Part shown: positions 17,462 through 25,502 of the stretch, in pieces
How the letters are laid out: each line of letters begins with the position of its first letter
How positions within the stretch are numbered: the first letter of the stretch is position 1
From: Falsiruegeria mediterranea M17
GTDB taxonomy: Bacteria; Pseudomonadota; Alphaproteobacteria; Rhodobacterales; Rhodobacteraceae
Assembly (NCBI RefSeq): GCF_900302455.1
Contig: NZ_ONZG01000012.1
Location: 1 to 64,000, forward strand
Reading direction: 5' to 3'
Length of the DNA: 64,000 nt
Program-made: the position numbers and the translations under genes
Notes under the pieces: model-generated
What the model was told of the DNA's origin: nothing
The model's database searches: none
What the model saw: only the letters and a program-made list of their open reading frames with translations

Positions 17462-18456
17462 GGCAGGCTCGGTACGTCTTCGGGGAACAGAGCCGCGAAA
17501 TGACCGGGGCTGACCTCGGTCAAGGGCGGGCGTTCGGTTTCATAGCGGGATCCCGGTTGTAGTTCCGGGTTGCGGGGGTGGAACACGCAGCCGTTGGGAC
17601 GTTCCAACGGCGAGGGGATGTCACCAGGGATGGGCGTCAATGGCGCGTCCAGATCATCAAGCCTGGGCAACGCGTTTAGCAACCCGCGCGTATAAGCATG
17701 AGCCGGAGTGCGGATCACATCGCGCACAGGGCCACTTTCCAGGATACGGCCAAGATACATCACCGCCACCTTGTCGGCGGTCTGGGCCACCACGCTCAGA
17801 TCATGAGTGATGAAAATGATGCCCATACCAAATTCGGACACCAGATCGCGCATCAGGTCCAGCACCTGCGCCTGGATGGTAACATCAAGCGCCGTAGTTG
17901 GCTCGTCCGCGATCAGCAGCTTGGGTTTTGTCGACAGCGCCATGGCGATCATCGCCCGTTGGCGCATACCACCCGACAGTTCAAACGCGTATTGGCCGAA
18001 CCGGATCGCAGGGTCGAGAATGCCGACCCGATCCAGCATCTCGATCGACAGGTCCTTGGCCTGCTTCTTGTTCATGTTGGTATGGATCAACAGCTGCTCG
18101 ACCATCTGGCTGCCGATGGTCATGGCCGGCGCAAAGCTGGCCATGGGTTCCTGAAAGATCATGCTGACCGCTCCGCCGCGCACGACCTGCATATCACGAG
18201 GCCGCTTCAGCCCCATCACATCAACGGGTCCATCGTCCAGATGCAGAGTGATCCGACTGTCGGATCCATAGACAGTGTTGCGCGCGTTCAGCTTCATCAA
18301 TGACTTGGCCGTCACCGACTTGCCCGAACCGCTTTCGCCCACCAGCCCCATCACCTCACCCGGTTTCAGCGAGAACGAGACGTCATCGACCGCAGTCACC
18401 AGCCCCTCGTCGGTCTTGAACTGAACCGTCAGGTTTTTAACGTCGATCAGGCTCAT
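17458..18456 (-). CDS. Oligopeptide/opine-type ABC transporter ATPase (OppD-like)
   Basis: A 332-aa ABC ATPase of the OppD/DppD group. It has Walker A (GESGSGKS), signature (LSGGMRQRAMIAMAL), Walker B (LIADEPTTALD) and the C-terminal oligopeptide-transporter extension with the Cys-containing RPNGCVFHPRN segment. That extension in OppD/DppD often binds a [4Fe-4S] cluster, but only one clear Cys is visible here. It overlaps both neighbours by 4 bp, so the ATPases are translationally coupled to each other and to the permease. Confidence 0.94.
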   Translation of the reverse strand: MSLIDVKNLTVQFKTDEGLVTAVDDVSFSLKPGEVMGLVGESGSGKSVTAKSLMKLNARNTVYGSDSRITLHLDDGPVDVMGLKRPRDMQVVRGGAVSMIFQEPMASFAPAMTIGSQMVEQLLIHTNMNKKQAKDLSIEMLDRVGILDPAIRFGQYAFELSGGMRQRAMIAMALSTKPKLLIADEPTTALDVTIQAQVLDLMRDLVSEFGMGIIFITHDLSVVAQTADKVAVMYLGRILESGPVRDVIRTPAHAYTRGLLNALPRLDDLDAPLTPIPGDIPSPLERPNGCVFHPRNPELQPGSRYETERPPLTEVSPGHFAALFPEDVPSLP

Positions 18457-19580
18457 TTGCGGGTCTCCGAATAGGGATCGGCGGCGTCGCGCAGGCCGTC
18501 ACCCACGAATACAAACGCCATGACCAGCGCGATGAAGAAGATGACCGGAATGAAGTACCATTGATAGTTCAACAGCACGTCCGCCTTGGTCACGTTCTGC
18601 AGCATCACGCCAAGGGAGTTCACGGGATCCTTGAGGCCCAAACCGATGAACGACAAGGCCGTCTCGCTCAGCACCATGTAAGGGAAAGAGATCACCAGAT
18701 CGACAATGATGTAACTGGTGAAACTGGGCAGCAGATGACGGCGGATAATGTGGCTGGGTGAGGCTCCGCACAACCGGGCCGCAAGCACATACTCCTGATT
18801 GCGCTCTGTCAGCAGATGGGTCCGCACACGGCGCGCCAGCGTCGGCCAACCGATGAGGCCAAGGATCATCGAGATGAAGAAGAACCGCGTTTCTGCCGAC
18901 CATTCCGGCGGGATAAAGGCCGCAATCGCCATGAACAGCGGGATCGCAGGCACTGTTCGGATGGCATCGGTCACCATCTGTATCACGCTATCGAGCCAGC
19001 CACCGTAGTAGCCAGAAATACCGCCGATCACGAGCGCCAGCACGAATGAGATGACAACCCCCATCGTCCCCACCTGCAACGAGGTCCAGATCGCATGAAG
19101 GGTGCGACTGAAGATATCTTTGCCTGCGCTGTCTGTGCCGAACAGATGGACATACCCCTCATCCATTCCAAAAAGATGGATGTTGCCCGGAATGAAGCCA
19201 AAGAGCTTGTAGTCGTCGCCCTTCACAAAGAACTGCATGTATCGGCGTTCGTCTTTGTTGATCTTTTCAACCCAGCGAAAGTTCGTCGCCAAGGACCGTT
19301 CGCGCGTGACGGTGTATAGGAACGGGCGCATGGAACAGCCGTTTTCATCGCAGAACTTTGGGATCTGCGGGGCGCCATTCAGGTAATCCTTATCGCGGCC
19401 CGCAACGGTCGGGTCATAGGGCGACAGGAAGGGCGCAAACATGCCCGACAGGATCAGCGCCAGCAAAACACATGCGGCAATCATCGCCGCCTTCTGCTTT
19501 TTGAAGCGGGCCCAGATCAGCTGCCCTTGCGAGGCGGTGAAATAGGCTTCTTTTGCTTTTTGATTTGTGGCTGTGGTCAT
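18453..19580 (-). CDS. ABC transporter permease (DppC/YejE-like) with long periplasmic insert
   Basis: A 375-aa inner-membrane permease. TM1 is at about residues 33-53. About 115 residues follow before TM2; this loop contains CDENGC and GTDSAGKDIFSR. Then comes the BPD_transp_1 core with five helices and the EAA-type loop ARLCGASPSHIIRRHLLPS. The long TM1-TM2 insert makes it longer than DppC and more like YejE. It pairs with the permease encoded 4 bp upstream. Confidence 0.92.
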   Translation of the reverse strand: MTTATNQKAKEAYFTASQGQLIWARFKKQKAAMIAACVLLALILSGMFAPFLSPYDPTVAGRDKDYLNGAPQIPKFCDENGCSMRPFLYTVTRERSLATNFRWVEKINKDERRYMQFFVKGDDYKLFGFIPGNIHLFGMDEGYVHLFGTDSAGKDIFSRTLHAIWTSLQVGTMGVVISFVLALVIGGISGYYGGWLDSVIQMVTDAIRTVPAIPLFMAIAAFIPPEWSAETRFFFISMILGLIGWPTLARRVRTHLLTERNQEYVLAARLCGASPSHIIRRHLLPSFTSYIIVDLVISFPYMVLSETALSFIGLGLKDPVNSLGVMLQNVTKADVLLNYQWYFIPVIFFIALVMAFVFVGDGLRDAADPYSETRK

Positions 19581-19584
19581 CGGC

Positions 19585-20589
19585 CTACCTCAGGATGCTT
19601 TTGCGGACGCGCGGGTCGATGACCGCAAGCAGCATGTCCGTGAGAAAGTTCAGCGTCACAATCGATGCCGTGAGCAGGAAGATGATCGCGCCGGCAAGCT
19701 GTTGATCGTTTGACCGCGCCAGGGATTCCAACAGCAACGAACCAGCTTCGGTCAGCGTCAGGATCAGCGCGACGATGGGCAGCTCGTTGAAGATCCGGTT
19801 CAGGTCGAACCCCAGCGAGTTCACAATCGGCCCCAGGGAATGGCGCGCCGGATAACGCCACAGCAACCGGACACCGTGAATGCCGCGCGCCTCGGCGGCG
19901 GTGACATAGAGCTTGCCAATCTCATCAGACATCAGGGCGCGCACGGTTTGCAGGGCAAAGGCAGTGGCAGACCAACCCAAAATGAAAATCGGCAACCAGG
20001 CGTGGCTGAGCAAGTCAACGAACTTGTCCCACGACCACGGCGCGTCCTTGTATTCGGGTGAAAACAGCCCGGTCAGCGTCTCACCAAAGTAGACGGTTGA
20101 AACCAGCATGATCATCAGAGCCAGCAGAAAGTTCGGCATCGCCAGACCCAGATAGCTGACGATCCGCAGCGAGTTGTTCAGCAGCGCATTGCGCGACGCA
20201 GCCGAGATGATGCCCACGGGAATGGCAATCGCATAAGCCAAAATCAGCGAACCCAGACAAATCCAGAGCGAGATCCAGAACTTGTCACCCAACAGCTGCG
20301 CGATGTTCACCCGCAGGATACAGCTGTCACCGAACTCACCGCGGAAAGCACCGCTTAGCCAACTGGCCCACCGGGTCAGGAATGGACGATCCAATCCCAA
20401 TCGGACGCGCTCGGCTTCGATGTCGGCAAGCGTGATCGCCGAACCTTGGGTGTTTTTGTAGGCCAGATACCGTTCGGCACAGTCGCCGGGCACCAGCTCC
20501 ATCAGCGAAAACACCACGAGTGACACGATCATCAACGTGATCAATGCCATCACCGCACGGGTTGCCGCAAATCGGGCGAATTGGAACAT
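19585..20589 (-). CDS. ABC transporter permease (DppB/YejB-like)
   Basis: A 334-aa permease of the DppB/OppB group. TM1 is at about residues 11-31, followed by a periplasmic stretch (CAERYLAYK, then ERVRLGLDRPFLTRW) typical of this subunit, then the core helices with the EAA loop TAAEARGIHGVRLLWRYPAR. The ATG at 20589 has a GAGGGAT ribosome-binding site. A small hairpin separates it from the binding-protein gene, and the second permease starts 4 bp after its stop. Confidence 0.93.
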   Translation of the reverse strand: MFQFARFAATRAVMALITLMIVSLVVFSLMELVPGDCAERYLAYKNTQGSAITLADIEAERVRLGLDRPFLTRWASWLSGAFRGEFGDSCILRVNIAQLLGDKFWISLWICLGSLILAYAIAIPVGIISAASRNALLNNSLRIVSYLGLAMPNFLLALMIMLVSTVYFGETLTGLFSPEYKDAPWSWDKFVDLLSHAWLPIFILGWSATAFALQTVRALMSDEIGKLYVTAAEARGIHGVRLLWRYPARHSLGPIVNSLGFDLNRIFNELPIVALILTLTEAGSLLLESLARSNDQQLAGAIIFLLTASIVTLNFLTDMLLAVIDPRVRKSILR

Positions 20590-20610
20590 CTTTATCCCTC
20601 GGGGTATTGG

Positions 20611-20630
20611 AAAACGGGCGCGAACGCCCG
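20611..20630 (-). terminator. Hairpin between binding-protein and permease genes, probable attenuator
   Basis: A 6-bp GC stem with a tetraloop (CGGGCG-CGAA-CGCCCG, 615-630 of the 20600s) is followed on the minus strand by only TTTT. It lies between the solute-binding gene and the first permease. Hairpins in this place commonly stabilise the binding-protein message or terminate part of transcription, giving excess binding protein. It is too weak to call a full operon end. Confidence 0.55.
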
Positions 20631-20657
20631 CTTTCGTAGCTTGTTGTCAGAACCCGG

Positions 20658-22700
20658 TTACTCGGTCAGGAACCACTGCGCCGGACGGTACGGATAAGTC
20701 CGGTAGAATTCATAAGACTGCGTCTTGAACTCTTCGAAGTTCTGCAAGTTGTTCGAGTGATAGATCGGCGCAGGTGCGTTGACGGTACCGATGAACAGGA
20801 TCTGGCTGGTCATGATCTCGACCATCTGCTGTGCAGCCGCGACCGAGGCGTCTGTGCCCGGTTGAGATGACTGGTACGTATCCAGGGCGCCCTTCAGGTC
20901 GGCAACCCATGCGGGCGGCTCGACACCGTTTTCACCGTTCGAGCTGATGTATTCAGCCCACAACATCGCTGTGCGCACGTCAAAGTAGCCATCAAACGGC
21001 GGCACCCAGATTTCACCATCGCCCAGGATGGAACCGGCCGGCTGGCCTTTGCCCCACATGGTGATGTCCAGCTGGTTCGACGACTGCGCCGAGCGGAACT
21101 CGTCCGAGGTCACTTCTTTGATAGTGGTTTTGACACCAACATCGGTCCAGTTCTGCGCGATCAATTCGACGAACTGGGCCGAGCTGGCCTGGGTCGAGAA
21201 CTGCCAATCCACCACAAAGGGCGAGCCATCGGGCAGATCACGTGCGCCATCGCCGTCCTTGTCGACCAGACCCATCTCATCCAGCAGGGCGTTGGCGCGA
21301 TCCGGATCAAAACCGGCCTCGTGATCCGACCACTTGGCGTCGATGAAACCGGGACGCGGCGAGAAGCCGATGTATTGCGTCGGCGTACCCAGACCAAAGG
21401 CCGTGACCTCGTTCAACTCGTCGCGGTTCATCGCAACCGACATGGCGGTGCGGAAACGGATGTCGTTGAAGATCGCGCGGCGTGCTTCATCCTCGGCAGT
21501 CACGTTGAACGCAATTGTCGGGCTTGCAATGCCCGGCTTGACGTCAACGGTGTAGTTGCCCTTTTCCTGGCCTTCCAGCAGCACCGGAGCCGAGGTCAGG
21601 TTGATCGCCTGCGATTTATAATCGACTTCGCCGTTCAACAGTTTCAGCGTGCGAACCTCTTCGTCGCCCACATAGATCTCGTCCATTTCCGAGATATAGG
21701 GCAGCTGGTTGCCTGCGGTGTCGACCTGGAAGAAGTAGGGGTTGGCGACATAGTGACGGCCTTCGGTCGTCTCTTTCACCAGGATGTGGCTTTCCAGGGT
21801 CGGCATGGTGTCACGCGGCAGGCCGGCCAGCTTGTCACCGGCGGTCAGCATCGGCGACGGCGTGTCCATCCAGTCCGAGTTGCCGTAGTAGGCTTTGATC
21901 AGGTCATAGCCGCCTTCATACCCAAGCGCCTTGGCATTTGCATCCGCCTGATCATTCAGGGCCGGGTGGAACTGCTCAAAGAAGTGCTTGGGCTGGAACG
22001 GCTGCACATAGGTGAACGAGAAGGTCTCGATCAAACCAGGCTTGGGCGCTTCGAGGGTGAAGGTGACGGTAACGTCATCGACGGCTTCGACCTTCATCGG
22101 CTTGCCGCCGGCCAGGGCATAATCCTTCGCCTCGGCAATGACATTGGTGTCCATCATCAGGTTGTTATACCAGAACGCGACATCTGCTGCGGTGAACGGA
22201 GCACCGTCCGACCATTTGTGACCCGCGCGCAATGTCACGGTAAGCTGGGTGAAATCATCGTTCCACGCCCAGGATTTGGCGACGTTGGGCACAACAGTCT
22301 GCAGGTCGTCGGAATAGCGAAACAGGTTCACGTGGCGCACCGACAGGAAGTCCGAAGTGCCGGATTCCGTGGCGTTCGACAGCGCGTCCAACTGGCCGCC
22401 ATAAGAGCCGATTGCGTCGTAAGGTGCGACAACCAGCGGCTCGGACGGCAGACGGTCCGCCAGCGCGGGCAATTCGCCGTTGCCACGGATGCGGGTGTTC
22501 AGATCACCAATCGCCGGGTTGGCCGCAAAGGCCAGCTCGCACGACGCAGCGCCCTGGAATTCGGCCAGTTCGAATTGCTGCGGGAACGCGCCTGAGGCGA
22601 CCCCCTGCATGTCCGCCACGGTGACGGCCGGGCAGCTTGCAGCCGCGGCCATGCCCGGCAGGGCAAAGGCGGCGACGCCGGATAGAAGAAGCTTTTTCAT
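20658..22700 (-). CDS. ABC transporter periplasmic solute-binding protein, family 5
   Basis: A 680-aa family-5 binding protein (oligopeptide, opine or related ligands). It has a signal peptide (MKKLLLSGVAAFALPGMAAAA, cut after about residue 20). A long body follows with typical segments: WSDGAPFTAADVAFWYN, HYVANPYFFQVD and DIRFRTAMSVAMNRDEL. It is longer than DppA/OppA and nearer the YejA-like class. The ATG at 22700 has AGGAGGTAAC upstream. It lies between a DeoR regulator gene and the permeases, all on the minus strand. Ligand is unknown; the flanking PMH-like hydrolase suggests it could bring in an ester for cleavage. Confidence 0.93.
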   Translation of the reverse strand: MKKLLLSGVAAFALPGMAAAASCPAVTVADMQGVASGAFPQQFELAEFQGAASCELAFAANPAIGDLNTRIRGNGELPALADRLPSEPLVVAPYDAIGSYGGQLDALSNATESGTSDFLSVRHVNLFRYSDDLQTVVPNVAKSWAWNDDFTQLTVTLRAGHKWSDGAPFTAADVAFWYNNLMMDTNVIAEAKDYALAGGKPMKVEAVDDVTVTFTLEAPKPGLIETFSFTYVQPFQPKHFFEQFHPALNDQADANAKALGYEGGYDLIKAYYGNSDWMDTPSPMLTAGDKLAGLPRDTMPTLESHILVKETTEGRHYVANPYFFQVDTAGNQLPYISEMDEIYVGDEEVRTLKLLNGEVDYKSQAINLTSAPVLLEGQEKGNYTVDVKPGIASPTIAFNVTAEDEARRAIFNDIRFRTAMSVAMNRDELNEVTAFGLGTPTQYIGFSPRPGFIDAKWSDHEAGFDPDRANALLDEMGLVDKDGDGARDLPDGSPFVVDWQFSTQASSAQFVELIAQNWTDVGVKTTIKEVTSDEFRSAQSSNQLDITMWGKGQPAGSILGDGEIWVPPFDGYFDVRTAMLWAEYISSNGENGVEPPAWVADLKGALDTYQSSQPGTDASVAAAQQMVEIMTSQILFIGTVNAPAPIYHSNNLQNFEEFKTQSYEFYRTYPYRPAQWFLTE

Positions 22701-22769
22701 GTTACCTCCTGTTGAGAGTTGAGGGGGAGCGGTTGACCCGCGACTTGCCCCGGTTATTGGCGTTATGTT

Positions 22770-23564
22770 TCACTTTTTTGACAGGCTCTGAGCGATCCGA
22801 ACCTCGATCCCCCAACCATCAAGCGCCTCAAGCAGCCCGACGTCGGGGGATTGGTCCGTCACTAGGTGAGTGACGTTTTTGGGATCACAGGCCACCATCG
22901 GGGCCCGTGTGCTGAACTTCCGGCTGTCGGCCGTGACCACGGCCTTTTCGCTTTGGTTGGTCAACACGCGAGTCAACGACGCCTCGTCCGGATTGGACGC
23001 CAGAAACCCGTGCTTGGCCGAGATCGCATCCGATCCGAAGATCACCAAATCATAGTTGAACTGGCGCGCGAACTCTTCCGTCGCACTGCCAAAGGTGCCG
23101 CGCTCGGATGGCAGGATTTCACCCCCGGCCATGAACACGCGGTTGTTATTGTGATCTGCGAGCGCCGCGACCGCGGCAATGGAATTTGTCACCACAATCA
23201 GAGATTTACGCTCGCGTAGCTGTTCGGCGACATAGGTCGTGGTCGACCCGACATTGATGAAAACGGTCATCCCATCCTCAACCAGATCAAGCGCCGCACG
23301 TGCGATTTCGGTCTTTTCAGAGGAGTTCTGTTCCAGCGCGCCAGAGTACATCGGCGTGTCCGGAGAACCGCGCAGATAGGTGCCACCATGAACCCGCTCG
23401 ACCCGCCCGGCCTGGGCCAATCCCTTGACCAGACGACGCACGGTTTCCTCGGACACGCCCATCACCTGGGCGATCTGGGCGTTGCGTGCGGACCCGCCAA
23501 GACGAGCCAGAACATTCAACAGTTCGTGCCCCCTATGTGGGATTTTGTCGGCATCACTTTCCAT
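22770..23564 (-). CDS. DeoR/GlpR-family transcriptional regulator
   Basis: A 264-aa DeoR-family protein, paralogous to the one at 11878-12681. The winged helix includes AQIAQVMGVSEETVRRLVKG and RVHGGTYLRG. The sensor domain has FINVGSTTTYVAEQL, TNSIAAVAAL and MAGGEILPSERGTFG, including the shared DHNNNRV stretch. ATG 23564 is preferred because the helix-turn-helix follows directly; an ATG at 23612 would add 16 residues that overlap the repeat motifs. It probably represses the ABC importer that follows 69 bp downstream and itself. Confidence 0.92.
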   Translation of the reverse strand: MESDADKIPHRGHELLNVLARLGGSARNAQIAQVMGVSEETVRRLVKGLAQAGRVERVHGGTYLRGSPDTPMYSGALEQNSSEKTEIARAALDLVEDGMTVFINVGSTTTYVAEQLRERKSLIVVTNSIAAVAALADHNNNRVFMAGGEILPSERGTFGSATEEFARQFNYDLVIFGSDAISAKHGFLASNPDEASLTRVLTNQSEKAVVTADSRKFSTRAPMVACDPKNVTHLVTDQSPDVGLLEALDGWGIEVRIAQSLSKK

Positions 23565-23586
23565 GGCAGCAATGAAACACACAAAA

Positions 23587-23612
23587 CCATTCGAAAAGCC
23601 ATAAAAATCCAT
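23587..23612 (-). promoter_or_regulatory. ATGG repeat series upstream of deoR-2, candidate operator
   Basis: On the minus strand ATGG occurs three times, starting at 23612, 23602 and 23590, with AT-rich spacers (TATGGATTTTTATGG then TCGAATGG). The first two copies are 10 bp apart and the third 12 bp on. The leader of deoR-1 has GGGTTTTTGTGG in the same position, so the two paralogues share the pattern R-T-G-G with a TTTTT spacer. Confidence 0.4.
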
Positions 23613-23640
23613 ATGAATTTTTTATGACGCCGGTTTTCAA

Positions 23641-23672
23641 GGGAAATCCCGGCGCTTTCGTGTGGATTTCCC
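23641..23672. repeat. Inverted repeat GGGAAATCC / GGATTTCCC upstream of deoR-2
   Basis: Perfect 9-bp arms (23641-23649 and 23664-23672) are separated by 14 bp. They lie between the DeoR gene and the terminator of the sulfatase-like gene, so in the promoter region of the deoR-ABC operon. A protein-binding site is possible; the spacer is long for a simple terminator, and no T run follows. Confidence 0.35.
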
Positions 23673-23697
23673 CCACATTCGGCGAATCAAAAGCACG

Positions 23698-23722
23698 AAA
23701 AAACCCGCCGTTAGACGGCGGG
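23698..23722 (-). terminator. Terminator of the sulfatase-like gene
   Basis: An 8-bp perfect stem (CCCGCCGT, 23704-23711, and ACGGCGGG, 23715-23722) has a 3-nt loop. On the minus strand six T residues follow (complement of 23698-23703). It lies 29 bp past the stop codon of the hydrolase gene and separates it from the deoR-ABC operon on the same strand. Confidence 0.9.
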
Positions 23723-23750
23723 CTTTCATTTGCACACGGACGGGTGCAGA

Positions 23751-25406
23751 CTATTTGTAGGTGATCGTCTTCTCGACGACTTCGGGCGGCAATTCCCGCT
23801 CGTCATAGACGCCAATGAAGATCCCCACCGATGATGACGATCCCGTACGCTTGCCTTCCAGGTACTCCGAACTGACGGTCGTTCGCTGCGACGGGCGGCG
23901 GGCCCATTCGGACAGGCGGTCCATGAACATCCCAACGATTTCAGCGTAATCCGGGTCAGCCCCCAGATCGTTCAGCTCGTCCGGGTCGTTTTTCAGATCG
24001 AATAGAAGCGGTCGGAAGCCACCGTCGGCAAAGACGAACTTCCAATCCTTGTTCGCCAGCATGAACAAGCGAGCCTTTTTCGGATCAAGATCCAAGGCTG
24101 CTGCTTCGGGCGTGGCCGAGTAGTCGTATTCGCTTACCGCAAATTCGCGCCATTTGTCCGGGGTCTGACCATACAAGTATGGCAGCAGAGAACGTCCTTC
24201 GAGCACATGGTCAGGCACGTCCCCGCCCGCCAGATCAACAAATGTCGCCGCCAGATCGATGCTTTCAACAAGCGCATCGCAAACCGTGCCACGGGTCGCT
24301 TCCGCCTGCTCGGAAGGGTCATAGACGATCAACGGCACCCGAACAGAAGGATCGTGGAACAGGTCCTTTTCTCCCAACCAATGGTCGCCCAGATAATCGC
24401 CATGGTCCGAGGTCACGACGATCATGGTGTCGTTAATATGCCCGGTCTCTTCCAGCCATTGGAACAGGCGTCCCATCTGATCGTCGGCTTGCTTGATCAG
24501 CCCCATGTAAGCTGGGATCACCTTTTCCCTCACACCGGGTTTGCTGAATGTCTGCCCGATCTCGTTCTGCATGAACTGCTCGTAAACCGGGTGCGTGTCT
24601 TGCAATTCGGCCTCAGACCGTACGACCGGCAAGACCTGATTGGCGCCGTACATGTCGTGGTAGGGCGCGGGCACGATATAGGGCCAATGCGGTTTGATGT
24701 AGGAGAGGTGGCACATCCAAGGGCCTGCGCCCTTTGCATCCTGTGTTTTGATGAACTCCATTGCCTGCGAAGTCAGCCAAGGCGTTTCACTGTCTTCCTC
24801 GCAGATGTTGGCTGCCTTGTCTGCATGGCGCATGAACCAGCCCGAGGCGACATTGCCATCCTCATCGACGCCCGCATTGGCATTGTGTTGCCACGGGTTT
24901 TCGGCCTCGTATCCCTGCCCCTTGAGGTATTCGTTATATGGCGAGCGCTTCTTGTCATAGAATCCCTTGGGCCCCTCGCCCCACAGCCCGTCATCGCGCA
25001 GGAACACGTCGAACCCGCATTCAGCCACCCGCGCACCGATAATCCCATCACGCGAGATACCAAGGCGGTCCATGCCCTCGTGGTCCACACTCATGTGGGT
25101 TTTTCCGATCAGCCAGCTGTCCATGCCGCGCGCGCGCAGATGGTCGCCCAACGTGACCTCGCCAACCTTGAGCGGAAAGTTGTTCCAGGCTGCGCCGTGG
25201 CTGTGCACATAGCGCCCGGTGTAAAAGCTCATCCGCGAAGCGCCGCAGATGGGCGATTGCACGTAGCAATGCGAAAACCGCACGCCCTTGGCGGCCAGTG
25301 CATCCAGATGCGGGGTTTCAAGGGTCGGGTGTCCGGCGCAACCGAGGTAATCATACCGCAGCTGGTCGAACATGATGAACAGGATGTTCTTGGCCTTTCG
25401 GCTCAT
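23751..25406 (-). CDS. Sulfatase / phosphonate monoester hydrolase family enzyme
   Basis: A 551-aa alkaline-phosphatase-superfamily hydrolase. Metal ligands are seen in IMFDQLRYD and TSDHGDYLGDH. The active-site signature is C54-G-A-S-R; the Cys that becomes formylglycine is present, but the Pro usual at the third position is Ala. Regions such as LSYIKPHWPYIVPAPYHDMY and DALVESIDLAATFVDLAGG match the PMH/arylsulfatase branch. There is no signal peptide. ATG 25406 has a GGAGAC ribosome-binding site; an upstream in-frame start at 25439 does not. It lies upstream of the deoR-ABC importer but has its own terminator. Confidence 0.87.
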   Translation of the reverse strand: MSRKAKNILFIMFDQLRYDYLGCAGHPTLETPHLDALAAKGVRFSHCYVQSPICGASRMSFYTGRYVHSHGAAWNNFPLKVGEVTLGDHLRARGMDSWLIGKTHMSVDHEGMDRLGISRDGIIGARVAECGFDVFLRDDGLWGEGPKGFYDKKRSPYNEYLKGQGYEAENPWQHNANAGVDEDGNVASGWFMRHADKAANICEEDSETPWLTSQAMEFIKTQDAKGAGPWMCHLSYIKPHWPYIVPAPYHDMYGANQVLPVVRSEAELQDTHPVYEQFMQNEIGQTFSKPGVREKVIPAYMGLIKQADDQMGRLFQWLEETGHINDTMIVVTSDHGDYLGDHWLGEKDLFHDPSVRVPLIVYDPSEQAEATRGTVCDALVESIDLAATFVDLAGGDVPDHVLEGRSLLPYLYGQTPDKWREFAVSEYDYSATPEAAALDLDPKKARLFMLANKDWKFVFADGGFRPLLFDLKNDPDELNDLGADPDYAEIVGMFMDRLSEWARRPSQRTTVSSEYLEGKRTGSSSSVGIFIGVYDERELPPEVVEKTITYK

Positions 25407-25502
25407 GATGGTGTCTCCACGATGCCAAGCACGCGCCACAGGGCACGCACAGATAAGGCAAGGTCGTCACCAATTTTGCAACCGTCAAGCTTAACTTGCT
25501 AA

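Noticed and set aside
21321-22595. A 424-codon plus-strand open frame opposite the family-5 binding protein gene
   Set aside because: No recognisable motif, and it is fully antisense to a gene with signal peptide and family segments.
24207-25502. A long plus-strand open frame opposite the sulfatase-like gene
   Set aside because: The minus strand encodes active-site and metal motifs; the plus frame has none.
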